The translations under genes were made by a program, and so were the position numbers. A stretch of 64,000 nt of DNA from an uncultured Rhizobiaceae group bacterium (GTDB lineage Bacteria; Pseudomonadota; Alphaproteobacteria; Rhizobiales; Rhizobiaceae). The notes beneath the pieces were generated by a model. The model searched no databases, had not been told where the DNA came from, and worked only from the letters and a program-made list of their open reading frames with translations. Shown one piece after another: positions 29,170 through 41,600 of this stretch (positions are counted from its first letter, which is position 1; every line of letters begins with the position of its first letter). Where the stretch lies: contig CANMVS010000014.1 in assembly GCA_947501445.1 (NCBI GenBank), forward strand, positions 62,001 to 126,000, read 5' to 3'.

Positions 29170-32100
29170 GAACAAGGCAACGGCAGAGGTGAACAAAACT
29201 GCGGGCACGCTTGATCAGCTGCAGCGCGCAGCATTTGCAGTGCGCGATATGCGCGAAAAACTGGAAGCCGAAAAGGCAAGAGCCCACGCGCCAATCGCAA
29301 TAATTGGCATGGGATGCCGTTTTCCGGCGGCACCAGACATAGGGACTTTCTGGCGTAGTGTGATCAATGGGGTGGATGCAATTCGGCAGGTTCCCGAAAG
29401 CCGATGGGATTCCGACGCCTATTATGATCCCGATCCGGACGCCCCCGGGAAAACCAGCAGTTTGTGGGGTGGGTTGATTGATGATGTTGATCTGTTTGAT
29501 GCGGAATTTTTTGGCATTTCTCCAAGAGAAGCAAAGTCGGTTGATCCCCAGCAAAGATTGCTGCTTGAAACCAGCTGGCGTGCGCTTGAAGATGCAGCAA
29601 TTCCGATTGAACGGCTCCCTGCCCGCCACACGGGCGTTTATGTTGGCATTAGCACGAATGATTACGCCAGCCTGCTTGCAGATCGCACGGACCAGAACTG
29701 GATCGATGCCCATGCAAGTCTTGGCAACTCCGTGGCGGTTGCGGCTGGTCGGATCTCCTATACGCTGGGTCTGCAGGGGCCTTCCATGTCCGTTGATACG
29801 GCCTGTTCATCTTCTCTGGTGGCAGTGCACCTGGCAATGAAAGCGCTGCGTACCGGCGAGATAGATGTGGCAATTTCCGCCGGAGTCAATTTGACGCTCA
29901 CACCGGAGCTGACAATCGGGTTCTCAAAAGCACGGATGATGGCTGCAGATGGGCGCTGCAAGACATTTGATGCACGTGCGGACGGCTATGTGCGCGGCGA
30001 AGGCTGTGGTGTTGTTATTTTGAAGCGGCTGGAAGATGCACTGCGCGACGGCAACCGGGTCCGGGCTGTGCTTATCGGCTCGGCTGTAAATCAGGACGGA
30101 CGCTCAAACGGCCTGACGGCGCCCAATGGCCCATCGCAAACGGCCGTTATCAAGGCCGCCTTGGCGGACGCGCATGTCCAGGCCGGGCAGGTATCACTCA
30201 TTGAGGCGCATGGCACCGGAACGGCGCTCGGAGACCCGATAGAGGCGCAAGCCCTTTCAGATGTGTTCGCTGGCCGTGAGAGCGAGGCAGCTGCGCCCTA
30301 TGTTGCATCGGTGAAAACCAATATTGGTCATCTGGAAGCCGCTGCTGGTATGGCTGGTCTGATCAAAACGGCGCTGGCGCTGGAAAATGGCAAAGTTCCG
30401 CCTCACCTGCATTTTCAGGAACTCAGCCCGCATATCAACGCTGATCAATTTCCATTGCGCATTCCCATATCCAGCAAGCCTATGCCGGATGTTGATGGAC
30501 GTCAGATTGCCGGGGTCAGTTCGTTTGGCTTTTCCGGCACCAATGCGCATGTCGTCTTGGAAGCGCCACCCAAACCTGCAGAAGCACCGACCCGAAAGGA
30601 CGTGGAAGTTCTGACCATTTCCGGCAGCGATGCCCAAGCGGTCGGCGAACTCGTCAGGCAAACCTGCGAACATCTGGAAGATCCTGACGTGGATTTTCCA
30701 GCATTTGCCGCAACAATGACGTCCGGCCGCAGCACTTTTCCATATCGCATGGCCGTCACTGCAAGCACCGCCGCAGAGGCGGCAAAAGCCCTGCGCGACA
30801 AGCAGCCCGAGTGTCCACCCGAAGATCCATTGGTTGGCTTTCTCTTCACGGGTCAGGGAAGCCAATATCAAAATATGGCGTCGGGTCTGATGTCCGAGCC
30901 TCGGTTTCGCGAAACAATTGAGCGCTGCGACAGTGTTTTGAATGGCATCATCAGCCCTATTCTTAAGGGAGGCACCCTGCCTGAAGGCCGTACTGATCTG
31001 GTTCAACCACTCCTGGTAACACTGGAATATGCCATGGCCGATCTTTGGCGATCATGGGGCGTGCAACCGGCTGCTGTCATTGGTCACAGCGTCGGTGAAA
31101 TCGCAGCTGCAGCCTTTGCCGGGGCGCTCAATCTGGAAGACGCCTTGCGATTTGTTGCCGAACGCGGACGTTTGATGGAAAGCCGTGCTGATCTGGGTGG
31201 TATGGCGGCTGTGCTGGCATCAGCCGAAAAAGTCAGTACGCTGATCGAGGGAAGTGATGTGGTCATCGCCGCCCTGAATGCCCCGGACAACACGGTCATT
31301 TCCGGCACCACACGAGGACTTGCGCAGGTCATGACGCGGTTGGAAAATGCCGCTATTCCGGTCGTGCCATTGCAGGTATCCACCGCATTTCACTCACCGG
31401 TCCTTGATCCGGTGCTCGATGACATCGAGGCAGCGGCGGTGGCTATGGCAACAGGTCGGGCACATATCCCGGTAATCAACAATTTGCATGCCGAGGCCTG
31501 TGACCGTTTTGATGCTGCCTATTGGCGGGCCCAAGCTGCCGCACCCGTACGGTTCAGGGAAGGGCTTCAGTGTCTGGCCGACAGGGGCTGTTCATTGTTT
31601 GTCGAAATTGGGCCACAACCGGTTCTTTCCAACTTTGGGCGAACAATATTGCCGGAGGCCACTTTCGTTCCCAGTCTCAGGCGTGGGGTCGAGGACGCCC
31701 GGACAATTGCCGACGCTGCTGCACAGCTGTTCACAGCCGGTGTACCAGTCAATTTCTCTGCCTTTTGCGGCCGCCATAAGGTTGTTGACGCGCCAGGACA
31801 CCCGTTTCGTGGCGAACGTTACTGGCCGGACGCTGCTCCGGCAAATGTCATACCGCTCAGCACCCCGACCGTTGATCAATCTTTGGTCGGCACCGTGATC
31901 GACACGCCCGGAGAGCCCGTCATCCACCAGCGTGTTGTCTCAACTGAAGCGCTTCCGTTCCTGGCCGATCATGTGGTTTTTGGCGACGTGGTTGTGCCCG
32001 GTGCGATGTACGCCGTGATGGGCATTGCCGTAAGTGGTGCAGCGCCGGGTAACGTTGAAGATCTGGTGTTTGAAGCCCCGATGACCGTACCGATTGACGG

Positions 32101-35100
32101 CCTCGTGATGCAAACATTGACCTGGCTGGACGGACGATTGGAGATTTATGGCCGTATTGACGGATCACGCGATTGGGTTCGCCATGTTTGTGGACGCATC
32201 AATAGTGCCGACACCGCTGACGTCGGGGTTCTGGATCTGAGTGATCTGGAGGGGCGCCTGTTGGAAGAAAGCGATGGTCCGAATACGTTTTTCCAGATGC
32301 TGGGTAATCGCGGCATTGAACTTGGAGACAGTTTTCGCGGCCTTCGACGGCTGTGGCGCGGCAATGCAGAAGCCATGGGGGAAATCGAGCAAACAGGCGA
32401 TAACAGTACGTTGGATGTTCTGCTTCACCCTACCGCTCTGGATTCATGTTTTCAGATATTGGGCGCAACTTTTACCGGCGACGACAATGGCAAGGGGTTT
32501 TTGCCGCTGTCGCTTGATCGCATGGAGATTTACCGTCAGGCACCCAAACGCTTTCGCTGCCATGCAACGATTGAAAGTGCGGCGAATTCCCCCGTGGCCA
32601 TCGGCCAATTCACCTTGTGTGATCTGAGCGGACAGATATTTGCGCGTGCCAGCGGCTTGCAGATAAAACAGGTTGAGGCACCCAAAGCCAGTGACCCTGT
32701 CAGCGATATGATATTGGGGGTTGAATGGGTGCCCTGTGACATCCAGCAGCCAGGATGGTCAAACCCAACGCAAATCGCATCGCTGGTCAATCGGGCTGCG
32801 GCGAATATATCCCCATTAGAAGAAAATGGCCTGTCTGAAGGACTGGATGCGCTTGCAGCACACCATGCCCGCGTGGCTGTCGAAACATTGCCGGATGTCT
32901 CGGTCGTCGCTGATGATCGCCAACGGCTTTACCAACGCCTTCGGTCACTCGCCGCGAAAGACAACGGGATGTCGTCGCAAGAATTGCTTGCGGCATTTCC
33001 ACATAATCAGGCCGAGATAGGATTGGTCGATCGGTGCGGTGCAGCACTACAAAGTGCGCTTGTTGGGATGCCCAATGCCGTGGAAAATCTCATTTCAAAC
33101 AGCGATGAGCTAAACAGCAATGTCTATTCTGATAAGGGTCTTGCTGCGCGGACAAACGAATTTGCTGCAGCCGCATTGGCGGCCGCACTTGGTCGGCGCG
33201 CTGATCACAAACTGTCCATCCTTGAGGTGGGTGCGGGAACCGGCGCTACGACACAGGCACTTTTGAGGCAAATCCCGCAGTCGGTTGATGTGGAATATCT
33301 CTTTACCGACATTTCCAACGGTTTCATTCACACGGCAGAACAACAATTTGCCGATAATCCAAAGGTGCAATTTGCGTTATTTGATCTCGAACAGGATCCG
33401 GCCACGCAGGAACTGCCGATGCGTCGCTTCGATATCATCGTGGCTGCCAACGTCATTCACGCAACCAGAGACATTGCCCAATCACTGAACCATATTCAAA
33501 AATTGTTGTTGCCCGGCGGCCTGCTCATGCTCGTTGAAAGTACGTTGAAACAGGACTGGTGGGATATTGTATTCGGACTGACCGATGGATGGTGGCGCTT
33601 CGAAGATACAGATTTACGGCCGGATCATCCGTTGCTGGGTCAGTCTGCCTGGCCAGAAGTTCTCAAATCAGCCGGATATATTGACCCGGTCACCGTCAGT
33701 GTGGATGCTGCCGCGCGCCAATCCATCATTCTGGCGAAAGCGCCACTGAGCGCACCTGTTATTGCCGTCCATGACGGGTTTGATGGTCAAGCCAAAACGG
33801 TAGCACTTGCGCTTGCTGAGGCATTGACGCAAGCCGGAACAGATGCGATCGTCACCGAACCCGAGGCCGCGATAAACCTCATAGGCCAAAAAGATGGACA
33901 GGTAATCATCTACACCGGGGGCATTTCCGCACCCTATCAACGGGCGCTGAAACAGGCCTTTGACCTGTCAAGAGCAGTTGTTTCGAGCGCAGATGCGGCA
34001 ATCACCTTCGCGGTACATGGTCTTCAGCCGGATACCAATAGCGAAGATAACAAAATAATCACGCACCATACAGATGATGCTCTCGTCAGTGCCGCCGCTG
34101 TGGCCGGATTTGCACGTGTATTTGCACTGGAACACCCTGAAACGGGCGCTGGTATTATCAATCTGGATCCAGCCAGTACGACACTGCAAGGGGACTTGCT
34201 GACGGCCATCGCAGCCAATGCGTCTGGCGAACGCGAAATTTCAATTCACGCCGGCAAACCTCATACAGCCCGCCTTGTTCCTCAGCCGCTTGATGCCATC
34301 GCAGCGCCCGAGTTGGACGCAAGTGGTGCTTATCTCATTACCGGGGCTTTCGGTGGACTTGGCTCGCATCTGGCAGCCTGGCTTGGTGAACATGGTGCTG
34401 GCCAACTGATCCTGATAGGACGAAACGCCCCCTCGCCTGAACTGGCGGCAACCTTGTCTGCCTGTGCAAAGCAAGTTGACCTGCATGAATTGGACGTATG
34501 CGACGCTGATGCGCTTGGTCGAATTGTCGCTGAGGCCGGTCAACAGCTCAAAGGGGTGTTTCACCTTGCAGGAACAACGGCAGATGGGGCCATCATCTCA
34601 CAGGATTGGTCGCGGTTTTCATCTGTTCTTGGTTCCAAGGCCGACACAGCATTGGTACTGGATGAACTGACACAGACGCTACCACTTGATCATTTCGTAC
34701 TGTTTTCAACTTCCGCTTCACTTATCGGCAATCCCGGTCAGGCCAATCACGCCGCAGCGAATGCAATACTCGATGCGATTGCTGGAAAGCGGCGCGCCTG
34801 CGGACTGCCGGGCCTGTCGATAAACTGGGGTGCCTTTTCGCAGGCCGGTGCCGTTGTGCGTCAGGATCAACTTGAATCCATGTCACAGCGCGGCGTCAAA
34901 CCAATCACCATTGAACAGGGTCTGGATGCACTTGCCCGCGCCATGCAGGCCGACACAGCTAATATTGGCGTTGTGAATATTGATTGGCCGATGTTTCTCA
35001 AAGGTACCGAAGCTGCGTTCCCGCCATTTCTGTCCCATTTCCGCGACCAGTTGACAGTAAAGCCAACGCAAAGCCGTTCAGCACCCCGCAAGTCGCAGGC

Positions 35101-35527
35101 AGATTTTTCTGCGTCCCTGGAAAATATCGCGCAAGAAGAAAGGCAATCATTGCTTGCGGGTCTGATCGCCATTGAAGCAGCGGCTGTCCTTGATATGAAA
35201 GATCCGGCCAAAATTGATCATGATCAGGCGCTCAATGAGCTGGGACTTGATTCTCTGCTGGCGCTGGAGCTGCGCAACAGACTTGGTGAGGCCAGTGGAC
35301 AAAAGCAACTGGCCACCCTGCTTTTCGATCATCCGTCCATTGCGGCGCTCGCCGAGCATATTGATAATCAGCTCTCCGATAAACCATCAGGCAGTGATAA
35401 ATCCGGAAGACCTGCTCCGATTACACCACAGGACCGCGCGTCCGACGAAGAGCTCGAATCCATGTCGGACGCCGAGATTGAAGAATGGCTGAACGCTGAA
35501 TATACCGCTGCCACTGGTTTGCAATAA
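29150..35527 (+). CDS. PKS-4: single-module type I polyketide synthase KS-AT-DH-cMT-KR-ACP (2125 aa)
   Basis: The frame opens at TTG 29150, 20 bases inside the end of PKS-3. A second TTG at 29156 has AAGGA at better spacing, and a GTG lies at 29189; the start is therefore uncertain by up to 13 codons. The N-terminal docking helix (LDQLQRAAFAVRDMREKLEAE) leads into a KS (about 45-480, Cys219). This is the only plus-strand module with an intact AT (560-880, FTGQGSQ, GHSVGE with Ser647, and TAFHSP, which points to malonyl-CoA). The DH is canonical (His941 in HVVFGDVVVP, Asp1098 in LDSCFQ). The C-methyltransferase has EVGAGTGATT near 1360. The KR has GAFGGLG (1729), but His1867 replaces the catalytic Tyr (NHAAAN). 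ACP Ser2035 lies in GLDSLL, and the tail is acidic and helical. Expected output: an alpha-methyl unit, unsaturated if ketoreduction occurs. Confidence 0.95.
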   Translation: MNLPDIENKATAEVNKTAGTLDQLQRAAFAVRDMREKLEAEKARAHAPIAIIGMGCRFPAAPDIGTFWRSVINGVDAIRQVPESRWDSDAYYDPDPDAPGKTSSLWGGLIDDVDLFDAEFFGISPREAKSVDPQQRLLLETSWRALEDAAIPIERLPARHTGVYVGISTNDYASLLADRTDQNWIDAHASLGNSVAVAAGRISYTLGLQGPSMSVDTACSSSLVAVHLAMKALRTGEIDVAISAGVNLTLTPELTIGFSKARMMAADGRCKTFDARADGYVRGEGCGVVILKRLEDALRDGNRVRAVLIGSAVNQDGRSNGLTAPNGPSQTAVIKAALADAHVQAGQVSLIEAHGTGTALGDPIEAQALSDVFAGRESEAAAPYVASVKTNIGHLEAAAGMAGLIKTALALENGKVPPHLHFQELSPHINADQFPLRIPISSKPMPDVDGRQIAGVSSFGFSGTNAHVVLEAPPKPAEAPTRKDVEVLTISGSDAQAVGELVRQTCEHLEDPDVDFPAFAATMTSGRSTFPYRMAVTASTAAEAAKALRDKQPECPPEDPLVGFLFTGQGSQYQNMASGLMSEPRFRETIERCDSVLNGIISPILKGGTLPEGRTDLVQPLLVTLEYAMADLWRSWGVQPAAVIGHSVGEIAAAAFAGALNLEDALRFVAERGRLMESRADLGGMAAVLASAEKVSTLIEGSDVVIAALNAPDNTVISGTTRGLAQVMTRLENAAIPVVPLQVSTAFHSPVLDPVLDDIEAAAVAMATGRAHIPVINNLHAEACDRFDAAYWRAQAAAPVRFREGLQCLADRGCSLFVEIGPQPVLSNFGRTILPEATFVPSLRRGVEDARTIADAAAQLFTAGVPVNFSAFCGRHKVVDAPGHPFRGERYWPDAAPANVIPLSTPTVDQSLVGTVIDTPGEPVIHQRVVSTEALPFLADHVVFGDVVVPGAMYAVMGIAVSGAAPGNVEDLVFEAPMTVPIDGLVMQTLTWLDGRLEIYGRIDGSRDWVRHVCGRINSADTADVGVLDLSDLEGRLLEESDGPNTFFQMLGNRGIELGDSFRGLRRLWRGNAEAMGEIEQTGDNSTLDVLLHPTALDSCFQILGATFTGDDNGKGFLPLSLDRMEIYRQAPKRFRCHATIESAANSPVAIGQFTLCDLSGQIFARASGLQIKQVEAPKASDPVSDMILGVEWVPCDIQQPGWSNPTQIASLVNRAAANISPLEENGLSEGLDALAAHHARVAVETLPDVSVVADDRQRLYQRLRSLAAKDNGMSSQELLAAFPHNQAEIGLVDRCGAALQSALVGMPNAVENLISNSDELNSNVYSDKGLAARTNEFAAAALAAALGRRADHKLSILEVGAGTGATTQALLRQIPQSVDVEYLFTDISNGFIHTAEQQFADNPKVQFALFDLEQDPATQELPMRRFDIIVAANVIHATRDIAQSLNHIQKLLLPGGLLMLVESTLKQDWWDIVFGLTDGWWRFEDTDLRPDHPLLGQSAWPEVLKSAGYIDPVTVSVDAAARQSIILAKAPLSAPVIAVHDGFDGQAKTVALALAEALTQAGTDAIVTEPEAAINLIGQKDGQVIIYTGGISAPYQRALKQAFDLSRAVVSSADAAITFAVHGLQPDTNSEDNKIITHHTDDALVSAAAVAGFARVFALEHPETGAGIINLDPASTTLQGDLLTAIAANASGEREISIHAGKPHTARLVPQPLDAIAAPELDASGAYLITGAFGGLGSHLAAWLGEHGAGQLILIGRNAPSPELAATLSACAKQVDLHELDVCDADALGRIVAEAGQQLKGVFHLAGTTADGAIISQDWSRFSSVLGSKADTALVLDELTQTLPLDHFVLFSTSASLIGNPGQANHAAANAILDAIAGKRRACGLPGLSINWGAFSQAGAVVRQDQLESMSQRGVKPITIEQGLDALARAMQADTANIGVVNIDWPMFLKGTEAAFPPFLSHFRDQLTVKPTQSRSAPRKSQADFSASLENIAQEERQSLLAGLIAIEAAAVLDMKDPAKIDHDQALNELGLDSLLALELRNRLGEASGQKQLATLLFDHPSIAALAEHIDNQLSDKPSGSDKSGRPAPITPQDRASDEELESMSDAEIEEWLNAEYTAATGLQ

Positions 35528-35618
35528 TGCAGAAAACACAAAACGATATGCCAACAGATGTGCTCAATGCGGCTGCGCCTTGCCTTGAACTGGTCAGAAA
35601 CTTGAAAATCGGGACACC

Positions 35619-38600
35619 ATGAACTCCACGCCACTCACGCCACTTCAAAAGGCTGCCATTACCGTTAAATCGCTGCGTGACCGCGTTGATGGACTGGAGC
35701 GTGCCCGCTCGGCACCCATAGCAGTTATTGGCATGGCATGTCGCCTTCCCGCACACAGCAATACGCCAGAGGCACTGTGGGAGGCATTGAAAAATGGCCG
35801 GATCGGCAGCATTGAGGTGCCGTCGGCGCGTTGGGATGCCGATGAGTTTTATGATCCCGAGCCCGGTGTTGCAGGCAAGATGTATGTCAAAAAAGCCTGT
35901 TTCATCGACAATGTGGATGAATTCGATCCGTTGTTCTTTCGTATATCTCCACGCGAGGCAGTCGGGATCGATCCCCAGCAAAGATTGCTGTTGGAAGTCG
36001 TGCATGAGGCGCTTGAAGATGCAGGCATCCCGCCTCCTTCACTGTCCGGCAGTCTGACCGGAGTATTTTTAGGCATAAGTACCAATGACTATTCCGCCCT
36101 GTTATCGAAAACCGCTCATGGATCAGGCAGCAATGCCGTCGCTGGAGCCGGCAATGCCGCCAGTGTTGCCTCGGGGCGAATCTCGTACACCTTTGGTTTC
36201 CAGGGACCATGTTTTGCTGTCGATACCGCTTGCTCCTCCTCGCTCGTTACGGCCCATCTTGCAGTCCAGTCGTTGCGCGATGGCGAGAGCAACCTGGCGC
36301 TGGTCGCCGGCGTCAATCTGATGTTGACCCCGGACATCAGTATCAATTTTTGCCAGGGACGTATGTTGTCACCTGACGGTCTTTGCAAGACATTCGACGC
36401 TGACGCCGACGGTTATGTCCGCGGAGAAGGTTGCGGCGTTCTGGTGCTCAAACGATTGGACGATGCCATTGCAGATGGTGATCGGGTTCTTTCGGTCATT
36501 TCCGGTTCGGCAATCAATCAGGACGGGAAAAGCGCCGGCCTGACCGCACCCAATGGCGCTGCTCAGGTAGCTGTTATCAATCGGGCCCTGGCCAACGCCG
36601 GACTGCAACCTGATGCCATTGATTTTATTGAAGCCCACGGTACCGGAACCTCACTCGGTGACCCGATTGAGATACATGCCATGAAGGCGGTTTTTGACAA
36701 TCGCAAAGGTCCACTTTCCGTTGGCTCCGTAAAAACCAATATTGGGCATACAGAAGCTGCTGCCGGGGTGTCCGGGCTGATCAAGGCAGTTTTAATGTTG
36801 CAAAATCAAACCATTCCGCCGCATCCAAGTTTCAAAAACTTCAATCCGCACATTGATCCGGGTGATCTCAACGTAGAAATTGCCCAGTCTGAAAGGGCCT
36901 GCACGCTGAACCATATTGGCGTCAGTTCATTCGGCTTCAGTGGAACGAACGCCCATATTATCGTTTCTGCAGCCCCTGAAAACCTGCCCGGTGCGGCATT
37001 AAGCGAAACGACGGCGGCTCCGCAATTGCTGATCACGGCGAAAAGTCAGGCAGCACTGGAAACACTCATAGGACGATATCGTAATCTGCTTGAGGAGCCA
37101 GGTGTTTCATTCCGGGATGTCTGCTACAGCGCATCCATTGAGCGGGCGCGCTATAAATGGTGGGTCGCAGTGGACAGCGCCGTTGAACTCAACAATGCAA
37201 CGCCGAGCGACGCCCCCTTGCCCAAAGTCGAACCACAAATGGGCAACCGGGTCAGATTGCCCAAAACGCCGTTCGAGCGTCAGCGGTACTGGATTGAAAC
37301 CGGCGGAGATGCGGAACCTGCCGCGACACCCGAAGCCCTGCCTGTGGCAAATCTTCCGGCAATGCCTGCTGCCGGGCAACATCCACTGCTTGGCCGTAAA
37401 ATCATTTTGCCGTTTTCAAACGAGAGCCGGTTTGAAAACCAACTGGCAGCAAATCAAATCGGTCTGGCGTTTATTCTGGAGCACCGGGTCTCGGGACAAC
37501 CGGTTCTGCCCGGTACAGCCATGATCGAAATGGCGCTTGCTGCCAATCCGCAAAGCGCCATCAAGGATATGCTCTTTATCGCGCCAGTTATCGTACCTGA
37601 AAGTGCACCACTGCTGGTGCAATTCATACTTGATACAAATGATGAATTTCGTATTGTCAGCGTCGATCCTGAAACCCCGCAGAACGCCGTATTGCATGTC
37701 ACTGGTCGCTACACGGCCCGTTCAAATTCGCCGGTACAGGTTGATGTTCCCGATGAGACCGGAACAACGATCGTTGAAGTCGATGATTTTTACGCTTCCC
37801 TTGCTGGCCATGGCGTGGACTATGGACCAACCTTCCGACGGTTGAATACCATCCGGCGGCTGGACGGCGCAGCTTCTGCTGCGCTTGTCCATCTTGCAGA
37901 TCCGACATTTATCGTGCATCCGGCAGTTCTCGACAGCGCATTGCAGTTGGTCGCAGCGGCGCTCGATGCGAGCTCCGGGCCGCTCATGGTTCCCGCCGGG
38001 TTCGACCAGTTGGTTCACAATCATGCACCGGGGCCTAACGCAAAAGTCTACGCGCAGGCAAACCGAGTAAAAAATCAGGTCGAAGCAGATGTCCGTATTT
38101 TCGATTCTGAAGGCCTGGCCATTGAAGTATCCGGTATAACATTCAAACGCGCCGGTGCACTTGCCGATTACGGCTTTCATAAGCTCGACTGGCAGCATCA
38201 GACGCTCACGGACGGATTGCTGCCACCCGTAGGGTTTGCCGAGGCTGCAGATCTGGCAAGATTGCTGATCGATCACAATATCGGCCAATCAGAACATTAC
38301 GCGATCTCCGATTATGATGATGCGGAAGAAGCCCTCAACAAAATGGCAACCCTATACGCCATTGAGGCGCTGGAGCGGCTGGGAATGGCGTTCGAACCGG
38401 GCACTGAAGGTACGCTGGGTGCCCTGACCGAGAGCCTTGGCATTGTCGACAAGCACAAGCGATTGTTCAAACATTTGATCGGTTTCCTGGTTGAAGATGG
38501 TGTGCTCGAGCAAAACGGGCGACGATGGAAAATCCTGAAGTCACCCGGCAGACAACAACCGGATGTTGATGCGCTCACCAGCGCCTACCCGGCTCTCGCC

Positions 38601-41600
38601 GCCGAGATCAGCGTTGCGGCACGCTGTGGTGACGCGCTTGATAGTGTTCTGACAGATGAAACAAACGCCCTTACACTGCTGTTTCCAAAGGAAGACACAG
38701 GTGCCGGAGATTTTTACACCGGTTCCACCTATGCCAACACAATCAACAAAATGGTTGGCACGGCGGTAAAACGACTGTCCAACCAACTTGGACCGGCGCG
38801 CGCCCTTCGCATTGTCGAAATCGGAGCGGGTACGGGTGCAACAACGCAATGTGTCCTCGATGTTCTTGAAGGGCGACCTGTTGCCTATGAGTTTACCGAT
38901 ATTTCTCCGGCCTTTTTCTCTGCTGCAACGCAGAACTTTGCAGTAGAGGGCTTTAACACACAGCGTCTGAACATTGAAGAAGACCCGCTTGAACAGGGCT
39001 TTACTGCCGATTCTGCCGACATTGTCATTGCAGCAAATGTTCTCCACGCAACAGCCGATATCGTTGCAAGTCTTCACCACACGCGATCTCTTTTGGCTCC
39101 CGGGGGCATGCTGATCCTGGTCGAAAGCACAAAGGCACGCCGCTGGGTGGACACGGTTTTCGGCCTCACAGAGGGGTGGTGGCGATTTAAAGATACCGAT
39201 TTGAGACCATCACACCCGCTATTGTCGACAGACCAATGGGCAGATGTTTTGAAAAAATGCGGGTTTGAACCCGGTGTTTCCGATGGCGTGGAAGTGATTG
39301 TTGCCCGCAAATCCGCACAACCGCTCGAAGCCGCAGATAGGATTGCAATTTCCGGTGGCGGTTCAACCAGGATTGTTAAGGCGCTTGAAAACCTCGGCAT
39401 CGATGTTCATTCGCCGGGGCAGGAAAACCATCATGTTTATCTCGTTCCGCCCACGTCCACGGATTTGGAAAGCCAAATTGACCTGTTTGATACCCTTTGC
39501 GAATTCATACGGACATTGGAAAGCACGCCAACACCACCAAGACTGACCCTGGTTGGACGCTTGGACACTGGACACGGCGGACTGGCGGGTTTCATGCGCA
39601 GTCTGCAACTGGAAAAACCGGGTTTGCGTTCAAGGCTGATTCAGACGGACGGAGAGCCAGCGGATCTGCTTGACGAGATAATGCTGCGTGATGGCGAAGA
39701 GGCTATTCGCTATAGTCAGAACCAACGGTTCGTTGCCCGTCTTGCTCCAGTGGAATCCGAACTTCCTGCCAATGTGGAAGGCACCTGGCTGATCACCGGT
39801 GGTCATGGTGGATTGGGGCGGGCCATAGCATCCCGTCTGGCAGAAAGTGGCGCAGAACGTCTGGTGCTTATTGGTCGAAGCAATTGTTCTGACGCACCCC
39901 AATATGACATACCAACGCTCTATCACGAGGGCGATTGTGCTGATGAGGCATTCCTGAACAAAGTGTTTGAAGACACAGGTCCCATTAATGGTGTTGTTCA
40001 TGCCGCAGGTCTTTTGTCAAATGCATCAATTGATGCGCAATCAAAACAAACAGCGGCTGAGGTCATGCACGCCAAAGTCGGCGGTGCCATTGCTCTGGAC
40101 AACGCAACCTGCGACCGGAAAATCACACATTTCATATTGTTTTCATCTGCTGCGGGGGTTCTTGGCGCAGCCAGCCAGTCAAACCATGCTTTTGCCGGTA
40201 GTTTTCTGGATGCACTGGCCGCAAACCGGCGGGCCCGAAACCTGCCTGCTCTTTCCATTGATTGGGGTGTCTGGAGGGACATAGGGTCTGCTGCAGCTTT
40301 GGGATTTGACAAACATGCCGAAGAACTGGGACTGGGCAGTATCGCCCCGGAATTGGGTGTCAGGGCGTTCTTGTCGGCACTCAACGTCGATCAACCGCAA
40401 TTGCTGGTATTGCCGGGTGTCAATTTCTCAAAAGTGGCCAGCCATTTTGGTTCAAACACTCCGTCTCTTTTTGCGCAAATTACACGCAAACCGGATGTGC
40501 CTCTCAACCAGACCGGGCGTCGGAATATCCAATCGGAACGCAACAGCGTTGAAAACAATTTAATCGATGATCTGGGGCGCATCGTCGCTGAATTGCTGAA
40601 CATAGCCAGCCCAATCGACACGACGCTGCCGCTTTATGAATACGGGCTGGACTCATTGGTCGCCGTCGAAATCAAGAACCGTGCCGAAAGGGAATTGGGG
40701 TTAATCCTGCAGGTTCGCGACATGATGGAAGGTGGTTCCATCCGCGAAATCCTCGGCAAAACATCCCTGCCGCCTCAATCAGATGATCGCCAGCGGTTAT
40801 ATTCCATCATCAGCGAATTGCTTGGCCTGACACTGGAAATCGACCCGCAACTGCCCTTGTATGAATATGGACTCGATTCACTTGTTGCCGTCGAAATCAA
40901 GAACCGTGTGGAAAAGGAAATGGGCATTGCCCTCCAGGTTCGCGACATGATCGAGGGTGGTACGGCTGAAACACTGGCGCAGGCCTTGCAGACTGTGACA
41001 CCCGCACCGACCAATGTGCGACAACAAATTGTTGCAGATCCGGCCAATGACAGCGAGCGCTTCCCTTTGACCGATATACAGCAGGCCTATTGGCTGGGCC
41101 GGCGCAACGATATGTCATTTGGCAATGTCAGTTGTTATCTTTACACGGAATTTGATTCCGATGGGATCGATATCGTGAGGCTGGAAGAAGCCTGGAACCG
41201 GCTCATATCCCGCCATGGCATGCTGCGTGTTGTCATTGACAGCGACGGTGCCCAGCGCATTCTTGATGACGTGCCGCGCTATAAATTCGACATTACTGAT
41301 TTGCGCGAGACACCCCCCGAAACATCTCAGGACAGACTGTTGCAAATCCGCAGCGCGGCGTCTTCACGTATCGCAATCCCGGATGACTGGCCGCTATTTG
41401 ATGTGCGCATAACCCTTCATGAAAACCTGACACGCGTCCATGTCGGTTTTGATCTGATCGCCCTCGACGCTGCGTCCATTCATGCCCTGCGGGTGGAGTG
41501 GGCAGCGCTTTATGACGACCTGAATACCGCTCTTCCAGCCATAGGATTGTCTTTTCGTGATGTTGTCATGGAGTCCATTCTGCATCGCAGCAGTGACGCG

